From positions 248,001 through 312,000 of the forward strand of contig CAWUUH010000005.1 of assembly GCA_963925735.1 (NCBI GenBank): 64,000 nucleotides of DNA, read 5' to 3'. The translations under genes were made by a program, and so were the position numbers. Origin of the DNA: UBA4582 sp013204195 (GTDB lineage: Bacteria > Pseudomonadota > Gammaproteobacteria > Pseudomonadales > Azotimanducaceae). Positions 16,462-26,254 of this stretch are shown in pieces. The notes below the pieces were generated by a model, which was given only the letters and a program-made list of their open reading frames with translations, was not told where the DNA came from and made no database searches. The number at the start of each line of letters is the position of its first letter. The first letter of the stretch is position 1.

Positions 16462-19347
16462 ATGGAAAGCTTTGAAACACGATGCGCTGAGGTTCAGGGC
16501 CAGGTAGATCAATGGCTGCCAGATTGTTCGGCAGCTCTGCGGATTGAAATGAGTCGCGTTTGCGCGCTGAGTGATTATGTTGGGCAGCAATTAGTTCGTG
16601 ATATCGACATGATCAAGGCCTTGATGAATAGTGGCGAGTTGGAACAATCCTATAGCGCTAGATATTATCAGAGTCAGCTCGAAAATTTGACCTTAGACGA
16701 TCTTGATGCGGAATTGCGCCAATGTCGGCAACGGGCGATGACTCGAATTATATTTCGAGACCTGACTCGGCGGGCTACTCTCGAGGAAACCACGGCCGAT
16801 CTATCTAGCCTGGCTGATGCCTGCATTGCGGCGTCACTGCGGGTACATTACGCAAAAAATTGCCAAAGATTTGGTTTTCCCATCGGCGCTGATAGCGGTG
16901 AAGTGCAGCAGATGACTGTTTTGGCGCTCGGTAAGCTTGGTGCCTGCGAGCTGAACGTGTCGTCTGATATTGATTTGATATTTGTCTACGACGAGCCGGG
17001 GATGGTCGCCTCGACGACGATCGAGCTCACCAATCAGGAATTTTTTGTTAGAACCAGTCGCGACATTATTCGATCCTTAGATGCGAATCTTGCCAATGGC
17101 TTCGTGTTTCGAGTTGATATGCGTCTTCGCCCTTATGGTGAAAGCGGGGCGCTGATTCTTAATCGCTCAGCTATGGAGAAGTATTTTTATGAGCAGGGGC
17201 GTGATTGGGAGCGCTATGCTTTTGTAAAAGCCCGAGCTGCGGCGGGTAACCTGGTCTTCGGCGAGCAGTTTCTAAGCTGGCTTAAACCATTCGTGTATCG
17301 CAAACATTTAGACTATGGCGCGGTAGATTCATTGCGCGAAATGAAACATATGATCGACACTCAAGTCGCCAGTAAAGATATGTTAGATGACGTGAAACTC
17401 GGGCCTGGTGGAATTCGAGAGATTGAATTTATCATTCAGGCTTTGCAATTGATCTGGGGCGGGCGTGAAAGTCAATTGCAGGAGCGGCAAATACTCAAGG
17501 CGATGACGCTAATTGCCGCTGGTGATTTTTTGCCTGCCGAGGAAGTTCATCAATTGCGTGAAGCCTATTGTTTTTTGCGTAATAGTGAACACGTCATTCA
17601 GGCAGAGAAAGATCGTCAGACGCAGAGATTGCCGTCAGCCACGCTCTCGCAGCAACGTTTGGCGATTGCTATGGGGTATTCAAATTACCCAGAGTATTAT
17701 TTGGCACTGACGGGTTATAGGGACAGTGTGATCTCGATTTTCTCGCGGTTCATGTCATCGAATAATGCCGAAGAAGAGTCGTCCAAGACAGATCATTTGT
17801 TCTGGGCGAAGATCTGGCGAGAGCCGGAAATGAAAGATGGGCTAGATATTTTAACGGAGTATGGATTTCTTCGCGCCCATGAAGTGGTCAGAAATTTGCA
17901 GGACCTTAGTCGACGAATCAATGTTCATGATATGCAGGAACTTGGCATTGAGCGTCTCGATCGACTGATGCCTATATTGATGCGTTTAGCGGCGCGAGAA
18001 AAGGATCCGGACCGGACTCTGGCGCGCCTGTTGCCGATTATTGAACAGATTGCTCGTCGCAGCACCTACATTGTCTACTTGTTGGAAAACATGGATGCAC
18101 TCCGGCGCATGACCAATCTATGCGGTATGAGCTCTTGGGTGGCTGATCATCTGGCGGCGATGCCGATACTACTGTACGAATTGTCGGATCGTCAGACCCA
18201 TGAGGCGGTCTTTGATAAAGCGCAACTGGCGCTTGAGCTTCGCGAGCAACTTGCCACGACGGAGTCGGATGATCTGGAGATGCAAATGGATTTGCTCCGT
18301 CAATTCAAGACGGGCGCAATACTCAAAGTCGCGGTGCTGGAGTTGTCGGACATGCTGCCGTTGATGAAGGCCTCAGATGCATTGACGGCGATTGCTGAAG
18401 TCGTTTTGGACCAAGCTGTTGAGCTGGCGTGGCAGAATATGCTCGAGCGCTTTGGTGAGCCCTGTGACAGCGACAATGTGCCGCAGGGTTGCCGGTTTGC
18501 CATTATCGCCTATGGTAAGTTAGGGGGTTTTGAGTTGGGTTATGGTTCCGATCTTGACCTCGTGATGCTGGTAGATGTGGATCAGCAAGGCGCGACGAAT
18601 GGTGAAAAGACCATTGATAACGGCGTATTCTTTCATCGCCTGGCACAGCGAGTTATCCATATTTTGACGCGCTATACCCGCTTCGGTACGGTTTATGAAA
18701 TCGACCTGCGCTTGCGCCCGTCAGGTAATAAGGGGCCGCTGGTGAGTACTTTTAGCGCCTACGAGCGCTACCTGGGCGAGGTGGCCTGGACCTGGGAGCA
18801 CCAAGCGTTGGTGCGCTCACGGTTTGTTGCGGGTCATCCAGCGTTGCAGGCTAAGTTCGATAACCTTCGTGCGACGATCCTTCAGCGTCCGCGAGATCGG
18901 GCAGCGTTGCGCCATGATGTCGTGAGTATGCGCGAGAAAATGCGAGTTCATCTCGACAGTGAATCCACAGAAGCCACTGGGCGGCGAGGGGGCTCAGAAC
19001 CTGAATCCGGTGATGCGGTGCTTGTCTCAGGATTTGACTTGAAGCACGGAGCTGGCGCCATCGTTGATATTGAATTTATGGTGCAGTTTTGGGTGTTGGC
19101 CCTTTCTCACGAGCATCCGGAGGTGGCTCGCTGGTCTGATAAGGTGCGTTTGTTAGAGGCTCTCGAAGTGATTGGCGTATTTAGCGTGGCTGACCAAAAG
19201 CTACTGCATGAGGCCTATCTGGCTTACCGTTCGGCGGTGCATTATCAATGGTTGGGCGGTGAGATGTCGTCTTTCAAGCGGCTGAATCTGTATCGAGATG
19301 GTGTCGTCGATATCTGGCAACGGTGTATGACGCAAGCCATGGTCTAA
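16462..19347 (+). CDS. glnE: Glutamine synthetase adenylyltransferase/deadenylase GlnE
   Basis: 961-residue bifunctional enzyme that adenylylates and deadenylylates glutamine synthetase under control of the PII protein. It has two nucleotidyltransferase modules: the N-terminal deadenylase core with SSDIDLIFVYDE (about residue 170) and the C-terminal adenylylase core with GYGSDLDLVMLVDVD (about residue 695), each giving the DxD metal site. The frame is open upstream to 16393 but the ATG at 16462, four bases after the ATPase stop, fits the family length and has TAAGG before it. In Pseudomonas ilvE separates glnE and waaF; here there is only a 271-bp gap with a tandem repeat. Confidence 0.96.
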   Translation: MESFETRCAEVQGQVDQWLPDCSAALRIEMSRVCALSDYVGQQLVRDIDMIKALMNSGELEQSYSARYYQSQLENLTLDDLDAELRQCRQRAMTRIIFRDLTRRATLEETTADLSSLADACIAASLRVHYAKNCQRFGFPIGADSGEVQQMTVLALGKLGACELNVSSDIDLIFVYDEPGMVASTTIELTNQEFFVRTSRDIIRSLDANLANGFVFRVDMRLRPYGESGALILNRSAMEKYFYEQGRDWERYAFVKARAAAGNLVFGEQFLSWLKPFVYRKHLDYGAVDSLREMKHMIDTQVASKDMLDDVKLGPGGIREIEFIIQALQLIWGGRESQLQERQILKAMTLIAAGDFLPAEEVHQLREAYCFLRNSEHVIQAEKDRQTQRLPSATLSQQRLAIAMGYSNYPEYYLALTGYRDSVISIFSRFMSSNNAEEESSKTDHLFWAKIWREPEMKDGLDILTEYGFLRAHEVVRNLQDLSRRINVHDMQELGIERLDRLMPILMRLAAREKDPDRTLARLLPIIEQIARRSTYIVYLLENMDALRRMTNLCGMSSWVADHLAAMPILLYELSDRQTHEAVFDKAQLALELREQLATTESDDLEMQMDLLRQFKTGAILKVAVLELSDMLPLMKASDALTAIAEVVLDQAVELAWQNMLERFGEPCDSDNVPQGCRFAIIAYGKLGGFELGYGSDLDLVMLVDVDQQGATNGEKTIDNGVFFHRLAQRVIHILTRYTRFGTVYEIDLRLRPSGNKGPLVSTFSAYERYLGEVAWTWEHQALVRSRFVAGHPALQAKFDNLRATILQRPRDRAALRHDVVSMREKMRVHLDSESTEATGRRGGSEPESGDAVLVSGFDLKHGAGAIVDIEFMVQFWVLALSHEHPEVARWSDKVRLLEALEVIGVFSVADQKLLHEAYLAYRSAVHYQWLGGEMSSFKRLNLYRDGVVDIWQRCMTQAMV

Positions 19348-19383
19348 ACATTGATCCGCTGTGGTCGCCATTGACTAATCTCG

Positions 19384-19442
19384 TTGGCATAGTCTCATTT
19401 GGCATAGTCTCATTTGGCATAGCTCCATTGGCATAGTCCCGG
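19384..19442. repeat. 15-bp tandem repeat, four units
   Basis: Four near-identical units of ttggcatagtctcat start at 19384, 19399, 19414 and 19428; the first two are perfect and the last two diverge slightly. They sit in the 271-bp gap between glnE and waaF. The rest of the gap (19348-19383 and 19443-19618) shows no gene, no T-run hairpin and no clear promoter. Confidence 0.85.
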
Positions 19443-19618
19443 CAGAAGAGTCTGTGTAGAATGGGGCCGGTACGGACATTAGCCGACGGGACCGAAGCGC
19501 AATGGCTGATCCCTTCGCGAATGACAGAATTTTTACCGGCACCGCCCTGAGGTGAGGCCGATTCATCAATGGGATGGTCGCAGCAGCGCGGCCGCTCTGC
19601 CTACAGCGTTGGTACATT

Positions 19619-20647
19619 ATGTCAGAGACGAATCCGCGGTTACTCGTCGTCAGCCCAGCTTGGGTTGGCGATATGGTGATGGCTCAGACTCTGTATAAGC
19701 TGCTGAAACAACGTCGGCCGTTGATGGCCATCGATGTGCTGGCGCCACCGGCGACTCTGGCGTTGGTCACGCGCATGCCAGAAGTCGACCAGGCGATTGA
19801 GTTTAATGTGGGGCACGGTCAATTACAGTGGGACTATCGTAAGGCCAGCGCCAGGCGCCTGAAATCTGCAGGTTACGAACAGGCCATCGTGTTACCCAAC
19901 TCCCTGAAATCAGCTTTAGTGCCCTGGTTGGCGGACATCCCACTGCGGACTGGGTTTCGTGGCGAGTATCGATTCGGGCTGATCAATGATATGCGATTGC
20001 TGGACAAGAAGCGGCTGCCGCGCATGATCGATCGATTCGTCGCTCTGGGGGTGCCGGTGAATGCGCCACAGCCACAGATTGTTTATCCCGAATTAAGCGT
20101 GGATGTAGCGAATCAGGCGCAGTTGCGCGCTAAGCTGGGACTCCAGCAGCCCGGTAATATTCTCGGTCTATGCCCGGGCGCCGAGTTTGGCGATGCCAAA
20201 CGCTGGCCGGCTGAGCACTATGCGCGGGTCGCCGAAATGGCCATCAAACAGGGTATGCAGGTCTGGATCTTTGGGGGCCCGGGGGACCAGGCTATTGCGC
20301 GACAAATTACCGACGCCGTTGCCGGTCATTCCGCGGGGCAGATACGGGACCTGACCGGTAAGACCTCTTTACTAGATGTGATTGACTTGTTGCCGCTGTG
20401 TCATCTGGTGCTATCGAATGATTCCGGCTTGATGCATATAGCCGCAGCGGTGGGTTGCCCGACCGCCGTTGTCTACGGTTCCACCTCACCGGCCTTCACC
20501 CCGCCGCTGACAGACAAGGTTCACACGCTGTCCCAGCCGCTACCCTGCAGTCCCTGTTTTAAAAGAACCTGTCCACTCGGGCATAAAAATTGTCTGAATC
20601 AATTGCTGCCTGAGCAGTTATCGACCATCGTCAGTCAGTATGCCTGA
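19619..20647 (+). CDS. waaF: ADP-heptose:LPS heptosyltransferase II WaaF
   Basis: 342-residue GT9-family glycosyltransferase that adds the second L-glycero-D-manno-heptose to the LPS inner core at the cytoplasmic face of the inner membrane. Family features include the N-terminal LVVSPAWVGDMVMAQTL, the mid-protein GLCPGAEFGDAKRWP, and the ADP-heptose-binding SNDSGLMHIAAAVGCPTAVVYG. The frame is open to 19574, but the ATG at 19619 gives the usual N-terminus. It overlaps waaC by 8 bp. The C-terminal half has CSPCFKRTCPLGHKNCL, the Cys-rich tail common in WaaF. Confidence 0.94.
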   Translation: MSETNPRLLVVSPAWVGDMVMAQTLYKLLKQRRPLMAIDVLAPPATLALVTRMPEVDQAIEFNVGHGQLQWDYRKASARRLKSAGYEQAIVLPNSLKSALVPWLADIPLRTGFRGEYRFGLINDMRLLDKKRLPRMIDRFVALGVPVNAPQPQIVYPELSVDVANQAQLRAKLGLQQPGNILGLCPGAEFGDAKRWPAEHYARVAEMAIKQGMQVWIFGGPGDQAIARQITDAVAGHSAGQIRDLTGKTSLLDVIDLLPLCHLVLSNDSGLMHIAAAVGCPTAVVYGSTSPAFTPPLTDKVHTLSQPLPCSPCFKRTCPLGHKNCLNQLLPEQLSTIVSQYA

Positions 20648-21686
20648 GCACAGGCCCCTCAAAATCCTGGTGGTCAAGTTGTCTTCGCTGGGGGATGTCA
20701 TCCATACCTTAGCGGCAGTAAGCGATGCGGCGGCGGCACTGCCAGGGATCCAGATTGATTGGGTGGTCGAAGAGGCCTTTCAAGAGATTCCGAATCTACA
20801 TCCGGCCGTGTCGCGGGTGATTCCCGTGGCGATTAGGCGCTGGCGGCGTAACTGGTGGCAGAGCCGTAGAGAGATTCGCGCCGCGCTACGGGCACTCCGC
20901 GAGACGGATTATGACTTGGTGATTGATGCGCAAGGCCTGATCAAGAGCGCGATCGTCAGTAGTCTGGCTAAAGGTCGAGTCGTAGGATTGGATCGACAGT
21001 CCAGCCGTGAACCCCTCGCCAGTTTGACCTATGCACAGGGTTACACGGTTGCCAGACAACAACATGCCGTCACCCGCCTTCGACAACTGTTCGCCAGTGC
21101 CCTGGCCTACCCGATGCCGAGCGCCTCGGCGGACTTTGGGTTACGGGCAGAGCAAATTGCAGCACCTAGCCAGCCGAAGCGCAACATCCTGTTCTTTCAT
21201 GGCACTACCTGGAGCACCAAACATTGGCCGGTGGCGCTCTGGCAACAGCTTGCTGGCCTAGTGAACGCGGCGGGCTATGGCGTACTGTTGCCTCATGGTA
21301 ATGCCGTAGAGTTGGCGCGGGCCGAGGCGATCAGGGCGACGTCGAGCGATGCGCAGGTATTGCCAAGAATGAGTTTGACGGCGCTGGCGGATTGCCTCGC
21401 CGGCGTTAAGGGTGTGGTGAGCGTTGATACCGGACCGGGCCATCTGGCGGCAGCCATGGACGTGCCGATGGTTAGTTTATTTGGGCCGACAAATCCCCTG
21501 CTGACAGCGCCTTATGGTCAACGCCAATCTGCTATCGCGGCCGATGACTTAGCCTGTATACCCTGCATGAAGAGAGACTGCCAATACTCGGATACCGATG
21601 CTGCGCAGGTCTACCCACCTTGTTTCAGGACCACGACCCCAGCCAAAGTTTGGCAGCGATTATTGGTGCAGATAGCGGCGACTTAG
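20640..21686 (+). CDS. waaC: LPS heptosyltransferase I WaaC
   Basis: 348-residue GT9 glycosyltransferase that attaches the first heptose to Kdo2-lipid A. The N-terminus KILVVKLSSLGDVIHTLAA and the C-terminal SVDTGPGHLAAAMDVPMVSLFG are typical of WaaC, including the catalytic-region Asp near the N-terminus. It overlaps waaF by 8 bp, so translation is probably coupled. Its TAG stop shares four bases (ttag) with the stop of the convergent acyltransferase gene. A Cys-rich stretch CIPCMKRDCQYS near the C-terminus resembles that of WaaF and may be an ancestral GT9 feature. Confidence 0.93.
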   Translation: MPEHRPLKILVVKLSSLGDVIHTLAAVSDAAAALPGIQIDWVVEEAFQEIPNLHPAVSRVIPVAIRRWRRNWWQSRREIRAALRALRETDYDLVIDAQGLIKSAIVSSLAKGRVVGLDRQSSREPLASLTYAQGYTVARQQHAVTRLRQLFASALAYPMPSASADFGLRAEQIAAPSQPKRNILFFHGTTWSTKHWPVALWQQLAGLVNAAGYGVLLPHGNAVELARAEAIRATSSDAQVLPRMSLTALADCLAGVKGVVSVDTGPGHLAAAMDVPMVSLFGPTNPLLTAPYGQRQSAIAADDLACIPCMKRDCQYSDTDAAQVYPPCFRTTTPAKVWQRLLVQIAAT

Positions 21687-22624
21687 TAGGGCGGTGATTG
21701 ACCCTCTGGTCGGGTCTTGAACCGTCGATGCACCCACCAGTATTGTTCTGGGTGCAGGCGCACGGCGGTCTCGACAATCTGGTTAATCCGGGTCGCATCC
21801 GTGATCACATCCTGAGACGGAAAGTCTGTCAGTGGCGCTGATAGATAGACATCATAATGGTCATCACCGGGGCGCCGGTAATGACTAAAGACCACGACGG
21901 GTGCGCCGGTCAACTGGGCGAATCGACTGGTTGCTGTAATGGTCGCGGCCTGAACGCCGAAGAACGGCACGAACTCAGAGTGCTTGCGGCCGTAATCTTG
22001 ATCAGCACCGTACCAGACAACGTGACCCTGTTTGAGGCTCTGCAGGACGCCGCGGACGTCATTGCGCTCGATCGCTCGAGGGAAATTCCTCATCCGACCG
22101 CGGGTCATAATGGTTTCCAGAAGAGGGTTGGCATTAGCGCGATACATGACGTCCATGTCGATATAGTTGCCGAGCGCCGCGCCACAAAAATCTAAGGTCG
22201 ACAAGTGCATGCCCAGTAATATCACTCCCCGCCCTTGGGCCACTGCCGCATGGAGATGCTCGATGCCGTGGATCGTGGTACGGGCCTGCAAAGCACTGGG
22301 ATTCCAGATCCATACTCTTGCTGTTTCGATCAGACTGATACCCACGGAGCGCATGGTCTTGCGGACTAATGCTTGTTGTTTTACTTGACTCAGTTCAGGG
22401 AAACATAAAGCAATATTCACTTCGACAATATGCCGCCGGCGCTGGGCAAGTCGAACGCCGAGGGCGCCAATGCCTGCGCCGATGGCTATTTGCCCACGAT
22501 GGGGTAGCGCGGTCACAAGGGCTGCAAGGCCAAAACCAAGCCAGGTTAGCCAATAACGGGGGTGGAGAAATTCGCGACGCAGCAGCGGCGGCAGGTGGTC
22601 TGAATTGAGGGCTGTTTTGGTCAC
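21683..22624 (-). CDS. LpxL/HtrB-family lipid A late acyltransferase
   Basis: 313-residue acyltransferase of the LpxL/LpxM family that adds a secondary acyl chain to lipid A (or a related lipid) from acyl-ACP at the inner membrane. One N-terminal membrane segment (about 25-60) anchors it. The catalytic HX4D motif is HLSTLD in the sequence GMHLSTLDFCG, and YGADQDYGRK is the second conserved block. The start is GTG at 22624. It lies between waaC and hldE, in the LPS core cluster, but faces the opposite way. Which acyl position it modifies cannot be told. Confidence 0.88.
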   Translation of the reverse strand: MTKTALNSDHLPPLLRREFLHPRYWLTWLGFGLAALVTALPHRGQIAIGAGIGALGVRLAQRRRHIVEVNIALCFPELSQVKQQALVRKTMRSVGISLIETARVWIWNPSALQARTTIHGIEHLHAAVAQGRGVILLGMHLSTLDFCGAALGNYIDMDVMYRANANPLLETIMTRGRMRNFPRAIERNDVRGVLQSLKQGHVVWYGADQDYGRKHSEFVPFFGVQAATITATSRFAQLTGAPVVVFSHYRRPGDDHYDVYLSAPLTDFPSQDVITDATRINQIVETAVRLHPEQYWWVHRRFKTRPEGQSPPY

Positions 22625-22742
22625 AGCTCATTCTACTCTGAATGTGATCGCGCGCTCCAGCAAGATGCCGGTGGCAGGTGTCGGAGCATCTAGTCACGGT
22701 ACCGATTGTGTTATCATTGAACCCTGAGCGAGTGGAGGTTCG

Positions 22743-24158
22743 ATGAAATTACCCCGATTTGATAAAGCCCGTGTCCTAACCCTGGGGGATGCGATGTTGG
22801 ATCGTTACTGGCATGGCAACACCGTGCGGATATCCGCTGAGGCGCCGGTTCCCGTAGTGGACATTACAGAGCGTGAAGACCGATTAGGTGGTGCGGCGAA
22901 CGTTGCCTTGAATGTAGCGGCCCTGGGTGCAAGCTCGACCCTGGTGGCGGTTCTGGGTCTCGATGAATCGGCAGAGATTCTCAAGGCCAAGCTGGATTCG
23001 GCTGGCATTGTTGACGCTACCTTGGGTCGCGAGGATTATCAGACGGTCACCAAACTCAGAATAGTCAGCCATGGCCAGCAGATGGTGCGGGCAGATTTCG
23101 AGCATATTGTTGATCTTGAAGCGGCGCCCATGATGCCAGTTTATCTAGCGGCGCTGGCACAGACCGACCTAGTGATTCTGTCAGACTACGACAAGGGCGT
23201 GATCAGTGATCCGCAGGCGTTTATTCAACAAGCCCGTGCTTTGCACAAGACCATTCTGGTGGATCCGAAATATAAAGATTTTTCCCTATATGCGGGCGCG
23301 ACATTGATCAAGCCCAACCGCGTTGAGTTTATGAAGGCGGTGGGTGGCTGGGCGAACGAAGCCGAACTCGTGGCTAAATGTCATGCCATGATCGCAAAAC
23401 TGGGTCTCGAGGCGATTCTGGTGACCCGAGACAGCGATGGTTTGACGCTCGTGCAGAAGAATCAACCGGCGATTCATATGCCGGCTCGCAAGCGCGAAGT
23501 CTTTGACCTGAGTGGCGCCGGAGATACCGTCATTGCGACGCTGGGCGCGGCATTAGCCGCAGGCGAGACCTTGCCTGACGCCGTCAATATGGCGAATGTC
23601 GCGGCGGGCATCGCGGTCAGTAAGCCCGGTATTGTCAGTGTCAGCGGCCCTGAACTGCGGCATGAACTAAGCCGCGATCAGCGGTTTGATAAGGGCATTA
23701 TGAATGAAGACCAGTTATTGCTGGCAGCGTTAGAGGCTCGGGCTCGTGGCGAACGCGTCGTGTTTACCAACGGTTGTTTTGACATCTTGCATGCGGGCCA
23801 TGTGGACTATCTCGCCGAGGCACGGCAACGGGGTGACCGTCTGGTGGTGGCCATCAATAGCGATGAAAGTGTCCACCGACTCAAGGGTGAAGGTCGACCG
23901 ATTAATACTGTCGATCGACGCATGGCCATGCTTGCTGGTCTGTCCGCAGTGGACTGGGTCGTGACGTTTGAGCATGACACGCCCTTGGCGCTACTTGAAA
24001 AGCTTCGCCCCGATGTGCTCGTCAAAGGCGGCGATTATGGTATTGAGCAAGTGGTCGGAGGTGACATGGTGCGCGCCTACGGCGGCGAAGTGGCGGTACT
24101 AAGTCTGGTAGAGGACTGCTCAACCACAGCCATCGTCGAGAAAATCCGTAACCTGTAG
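22743..24158 (+). CDS. hldE: Bifunctional heptose-7-phosphate kinase / heptose-1-phosphate adenylyltransferase HldE
   Basis: 471-residue two-domain enzyme that supplies ADP-heptose for WaaC and WaaF. The N-terminal ribokinase-type domain (about 1-315) has GGAANVALNVAALG and the DLSGAGDTVIA catalytic motif; the C-terminal nucleotidyltransferase domain (about 335-471) has FTNGCFDILHAGHVDYL with the HAGH nucleotide-binding motif. Length is as in E. coli HldE. A strong GGAGG lies before the ATG at 22743. The gene converges on the aldo/keto reductase gene with only 16 bp between stops. Confidence 0.97.
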   Translation: MKLPRFDKARVLTLGDAMLDRYWHGNTVRISAEAPVPVVDITEREDRLGGAANVALNVAALGASSTLVAVLGLDESAEILKAKLDSAGIVDATLGREDYQTVTKLRIVSHGQQMVRADFEHIVDLEAAPMMPVYLAALAQTDLVILSDYDKGVISDPQAFIQQARALHKTILVDPKYKDFSLYAGATLIKPNRVEFMKAVGGWANEAELVAKCHAMIAKLGLEAILVTRDSDGLTLVQKNQPAIHMPARKREVFDLSGAGDTVIATLGAALAAGETLPDAVNMANVAAGIAVSKPGIVSVSGPELRHELSRDQRFDKGIMNEDQLLLAALEARARGERVVFTNGCFDILHAGHVDYLAEARQRGDRLVVAINSDESVHRLKGEGRPINTVDRRMAMLAGLSAVDWVVTFEHDTPLALLEKLRPDVLVKGGDYGIEQVVGGDMVRAYGGEVAVLSLVEDCSTTAIVEKIRNL

Positions 24159-24174
24159 CCATGTGACTGCGGCC

Positions 24175-24963
24175 TTAGTCAGTGTTTAAGGCCTTGACTG
24201 CCGCGCTGACGTTAGCGGCGAGATGGGTCGGATTAATGGTGCCGATGATGGCGCTCGCCACTGCCCGCTGGGTCATGGCGAAGTCGATGGCGGCCTCGTT
24301 ATCCTGAAGGTGGCCGGAGGCAAACAGCTTCTTTAGCAAGACGCCCTTGTTAAGGGCCTGGGCTCGCTCGATTACTGGCAGCTGGCTTTGATCATCTAGA
24401 TTATAGGTTAGCATCACGATATCGGTCTCTTCGACCGCCAACAAGCCGGCGGCCACAGACTTGGTGGAAGCGCCGATCGCCTTGATATAACCCCGGCGTT
24501 TAAACCGATCCAGTTCAGCTAAAACCTCAGCGTGCTGCAGAATATCTAGGTCGTCATCGGCGCAATGAACCAGCACGATATCCAGATAGTCTGTTCGCAG
24601 CTGGCGCAGACTCGCCTCAAGACTGAGTCTGGTTGCCTTGGCAGAGAAGTCGTGGCTCGACTGCTGGCCTTGGTATTGTTCGCCAACCTTAGTGCAAATC
24701 ACCCAATCGCCCCGAGGGCCGGGTAACAACTGACCCAGACGTTGCTCGCTGATGCCGTAAGCCGGGGCCGTGTCGATCAGGTTAATGCCTAGGGCGCGCG
24801 CCGTATCAAGCAGGACCGACACTTGATCGTCGTCAGGTAACTCGAAGGCCTGGGGATACTTGATGCCAGTATTGCGCCCGAGTTTTACGGTGCCAATACC
24901 CAGTGGCGAGACCTTCAGGCCGCAGGCGCCGAGCGCGCGCCATTGTTGAGGCTGAAACCCCAT
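24175..24963 (-). CDS. Aldo/keto reductase, coupled to FAD oxidoreductase
   Basis: 262-residue NADPH-type aldo/keto reductase with the catalytic tetrad in place: Asp and Tyr in IDTAPAYGISEQRLG, Lys in VICTKVG, and His in IVLVHCADDD. The frame extends upstream, but the ATG at 24963 overlaps the stop of the preceding oxidoreductase as TGATG, which is good evidence for translational coupling and for this start. Substrate unknown. The pair sits between hldE and waaA, among LPS genes. I recall a similar pair near hldE and waaA in Pseudomonas, which suggests an old linked function. Confidence 0.85.
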   Translation of the reverse strand: MGFQPQQWRALGACGLKVSPLGIGTVKLGRNTGIKYPQAFELPDDDQVSVLLDTARALGINLIDTAPAYGISEQRLGQLLPGPRGDWVICTKVGEQYQGQQSSHDFSAKATRLSLEASLRQLRTDYLDIVLVHCADDDLDILQHAEVLAELDRFKRRGYIKAIGASTKSVAAGLLAVEETDIVMLTYNLDDQSQLPVIERAQALNKGVLLKKLFASGHLQDNEAAIDFAMTQRAVASAIIGTINPTHLAANVSAAVKALNTD

Positions 24964-26126
24964 CAAAATGCTAACGCCCAGGGGGTCTTGCCGGGTTTCG
25001 CCGGGGATAATGACAAGGGTTCTGCGGCGCAACCGGCGGGTTTCAGGTCGATGGCTGCACAGACCTGGTCGGCCAGCATGGGTGTCAGGGTTAGTTTGAT
25101 GGGCCAACAGGTGATCGTGTTGTGGGACCGTTGGCAAAAGGGCGAATCAGGACGCTGAAGGTCGTTGGCCGGTTCTGCCCGGTCGACTCTTAAGGTGGCC
25201 CAGTCAGTGGCGGCCAAATCGATCCAAGGAAACAGGTCGTTAAGTTCTCGTCGAGCCTTGTCGATCTGGGCGCCTTCGCTTCGATCTACGCCGTCTTCGG
25301 CTAACTGGCCACCGAGATACCAGACATTGTCGCCGTCTTCGCAAGGGTGAGTGGTGATGGTCACCCGTGGTTTGGCGGCGGTGCGCAGACTCACTCCGTG
25401 GGCATAGGCTGCGGGCAGCTGGCCCTTAACCATGACCTGCTGTAGCGGTCGGCGCTGCATGGCAATCGACGTTTGATGGTCGTTAGCCAGCAGCGCGGCA
25501 TTGCCGGCACCGGCACTTAGGATATAACAGTCAGCAGTCAAGATGCCGTGACCGGTATCAATGCCGGTCACCTCGCCGGTTGATGAGCGGATGAGTTCTG
25601 CCTGACACTGATAAATATGAGCCTGATAAGGGGCGGCCAAGGCGTTAACTAATGCGGGCGTATCGATGACCATATCCTGCAATTGATAGACGCTGCCGGA
25701 AAACTGCGGGTTGGCGAATAACGGGGGATAATCGCTCGATGCCAGGGCTGTGACGCGGCCGCGTACCGATTTGCTGCCGAAAAAAGCGGTCACTTTAGAG
25801 CCCAGGCTACCGTCGGAAAACAGGTAGTAGGCGTCGGACAGCGTGTTGACCCCCACTAGTGGTAAGGGACCGCCGCCGGCCAGGCATTGCCGCCAAGTCT
25901 CGGGCATGCTGGCAATGGACTCGGAGGCTGGAGTGGTAAAACCGCCGAGAGCATATTTTATCCCGCCGTGGATCATGCCCTGGGAGGCGAAAGTTTGTGC
26001 CTGGCCGAGGGCTTCTTGTTCCAGCAAAACCACGGAATAGCCTAGGTTGCCGAGCACATTTAACAGCCATAAGCCGCTGATACCACCGCCAATAATGGCG
26101 ATTTGCGTGTGTGGCTGATGAGTCAT
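24963..26126 (-). CDS. FAD-dependent oxidoreductase (DAO family)
   Basis: 387-residue flavoprotein of the DAO/glycine oxidase fold. The dinucleotide-binding motif IIGGGISGLWLLNVLGNLGYSVVLLEQ is split across the N-terminus, with LEQ the ribose-binding acid, and the family's second FAD contact region ILSAGAGNAAL is in the middle. No membrane or signal segment is seen. The start is taken as ATG at 26126; a TTG 15 bases upstream (26141) is an alternative. The substrate is not predictable. The stop overlaps the start of the aldo/keto reductase gene (TGATG), so the two proteins are probably made together and may act in sequence. Confidence 0.82.
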   Translation of the reverse strand: MTHQPHTQIAIIGGGISGLWLLNVLGNLGYSVVLLEQEALGQAQTFASQGMIHGGIKYALGGFTTPASESIASMPETWRQCLAGGGPLPLVGVNTLSDAYYLFSDGSLGSKVTAFFGSKSVRGRVTALASSDYPPLFANPQFSGSVYQLQDMVIDTPALVNALAAPYQAHIYQCQAELIRSSTGEVTGIDTGHGILTADCYILSAGAGNAALLANDHQTSIAMQRRPLQQVMVKGQLPAAYAHGVSLRTAAKPRVTITTHPCEDGDNVWYLGGQLAEDGVDRSEGAQIDKARRELNDLFPWIDLAATDWATLRVDRAEPANDLQRPDSPFCQRSHNTITCWPIKLTLTPMLADQVCAAIDLKPAGCAAEPLSLSPAKPGKTPWALAF

Positions 26127-26254
26127 AACGCGAGTACTCAATAGAGGTGAAGCCAGTAATCATTCTGGTGTTAGATTATACCCCGAATTACCGTAGGTGG
26201 TTTAGGCGGGCGAATACCGATATCCTCCACCGGATTGCTCAGAGATAACAAGTC

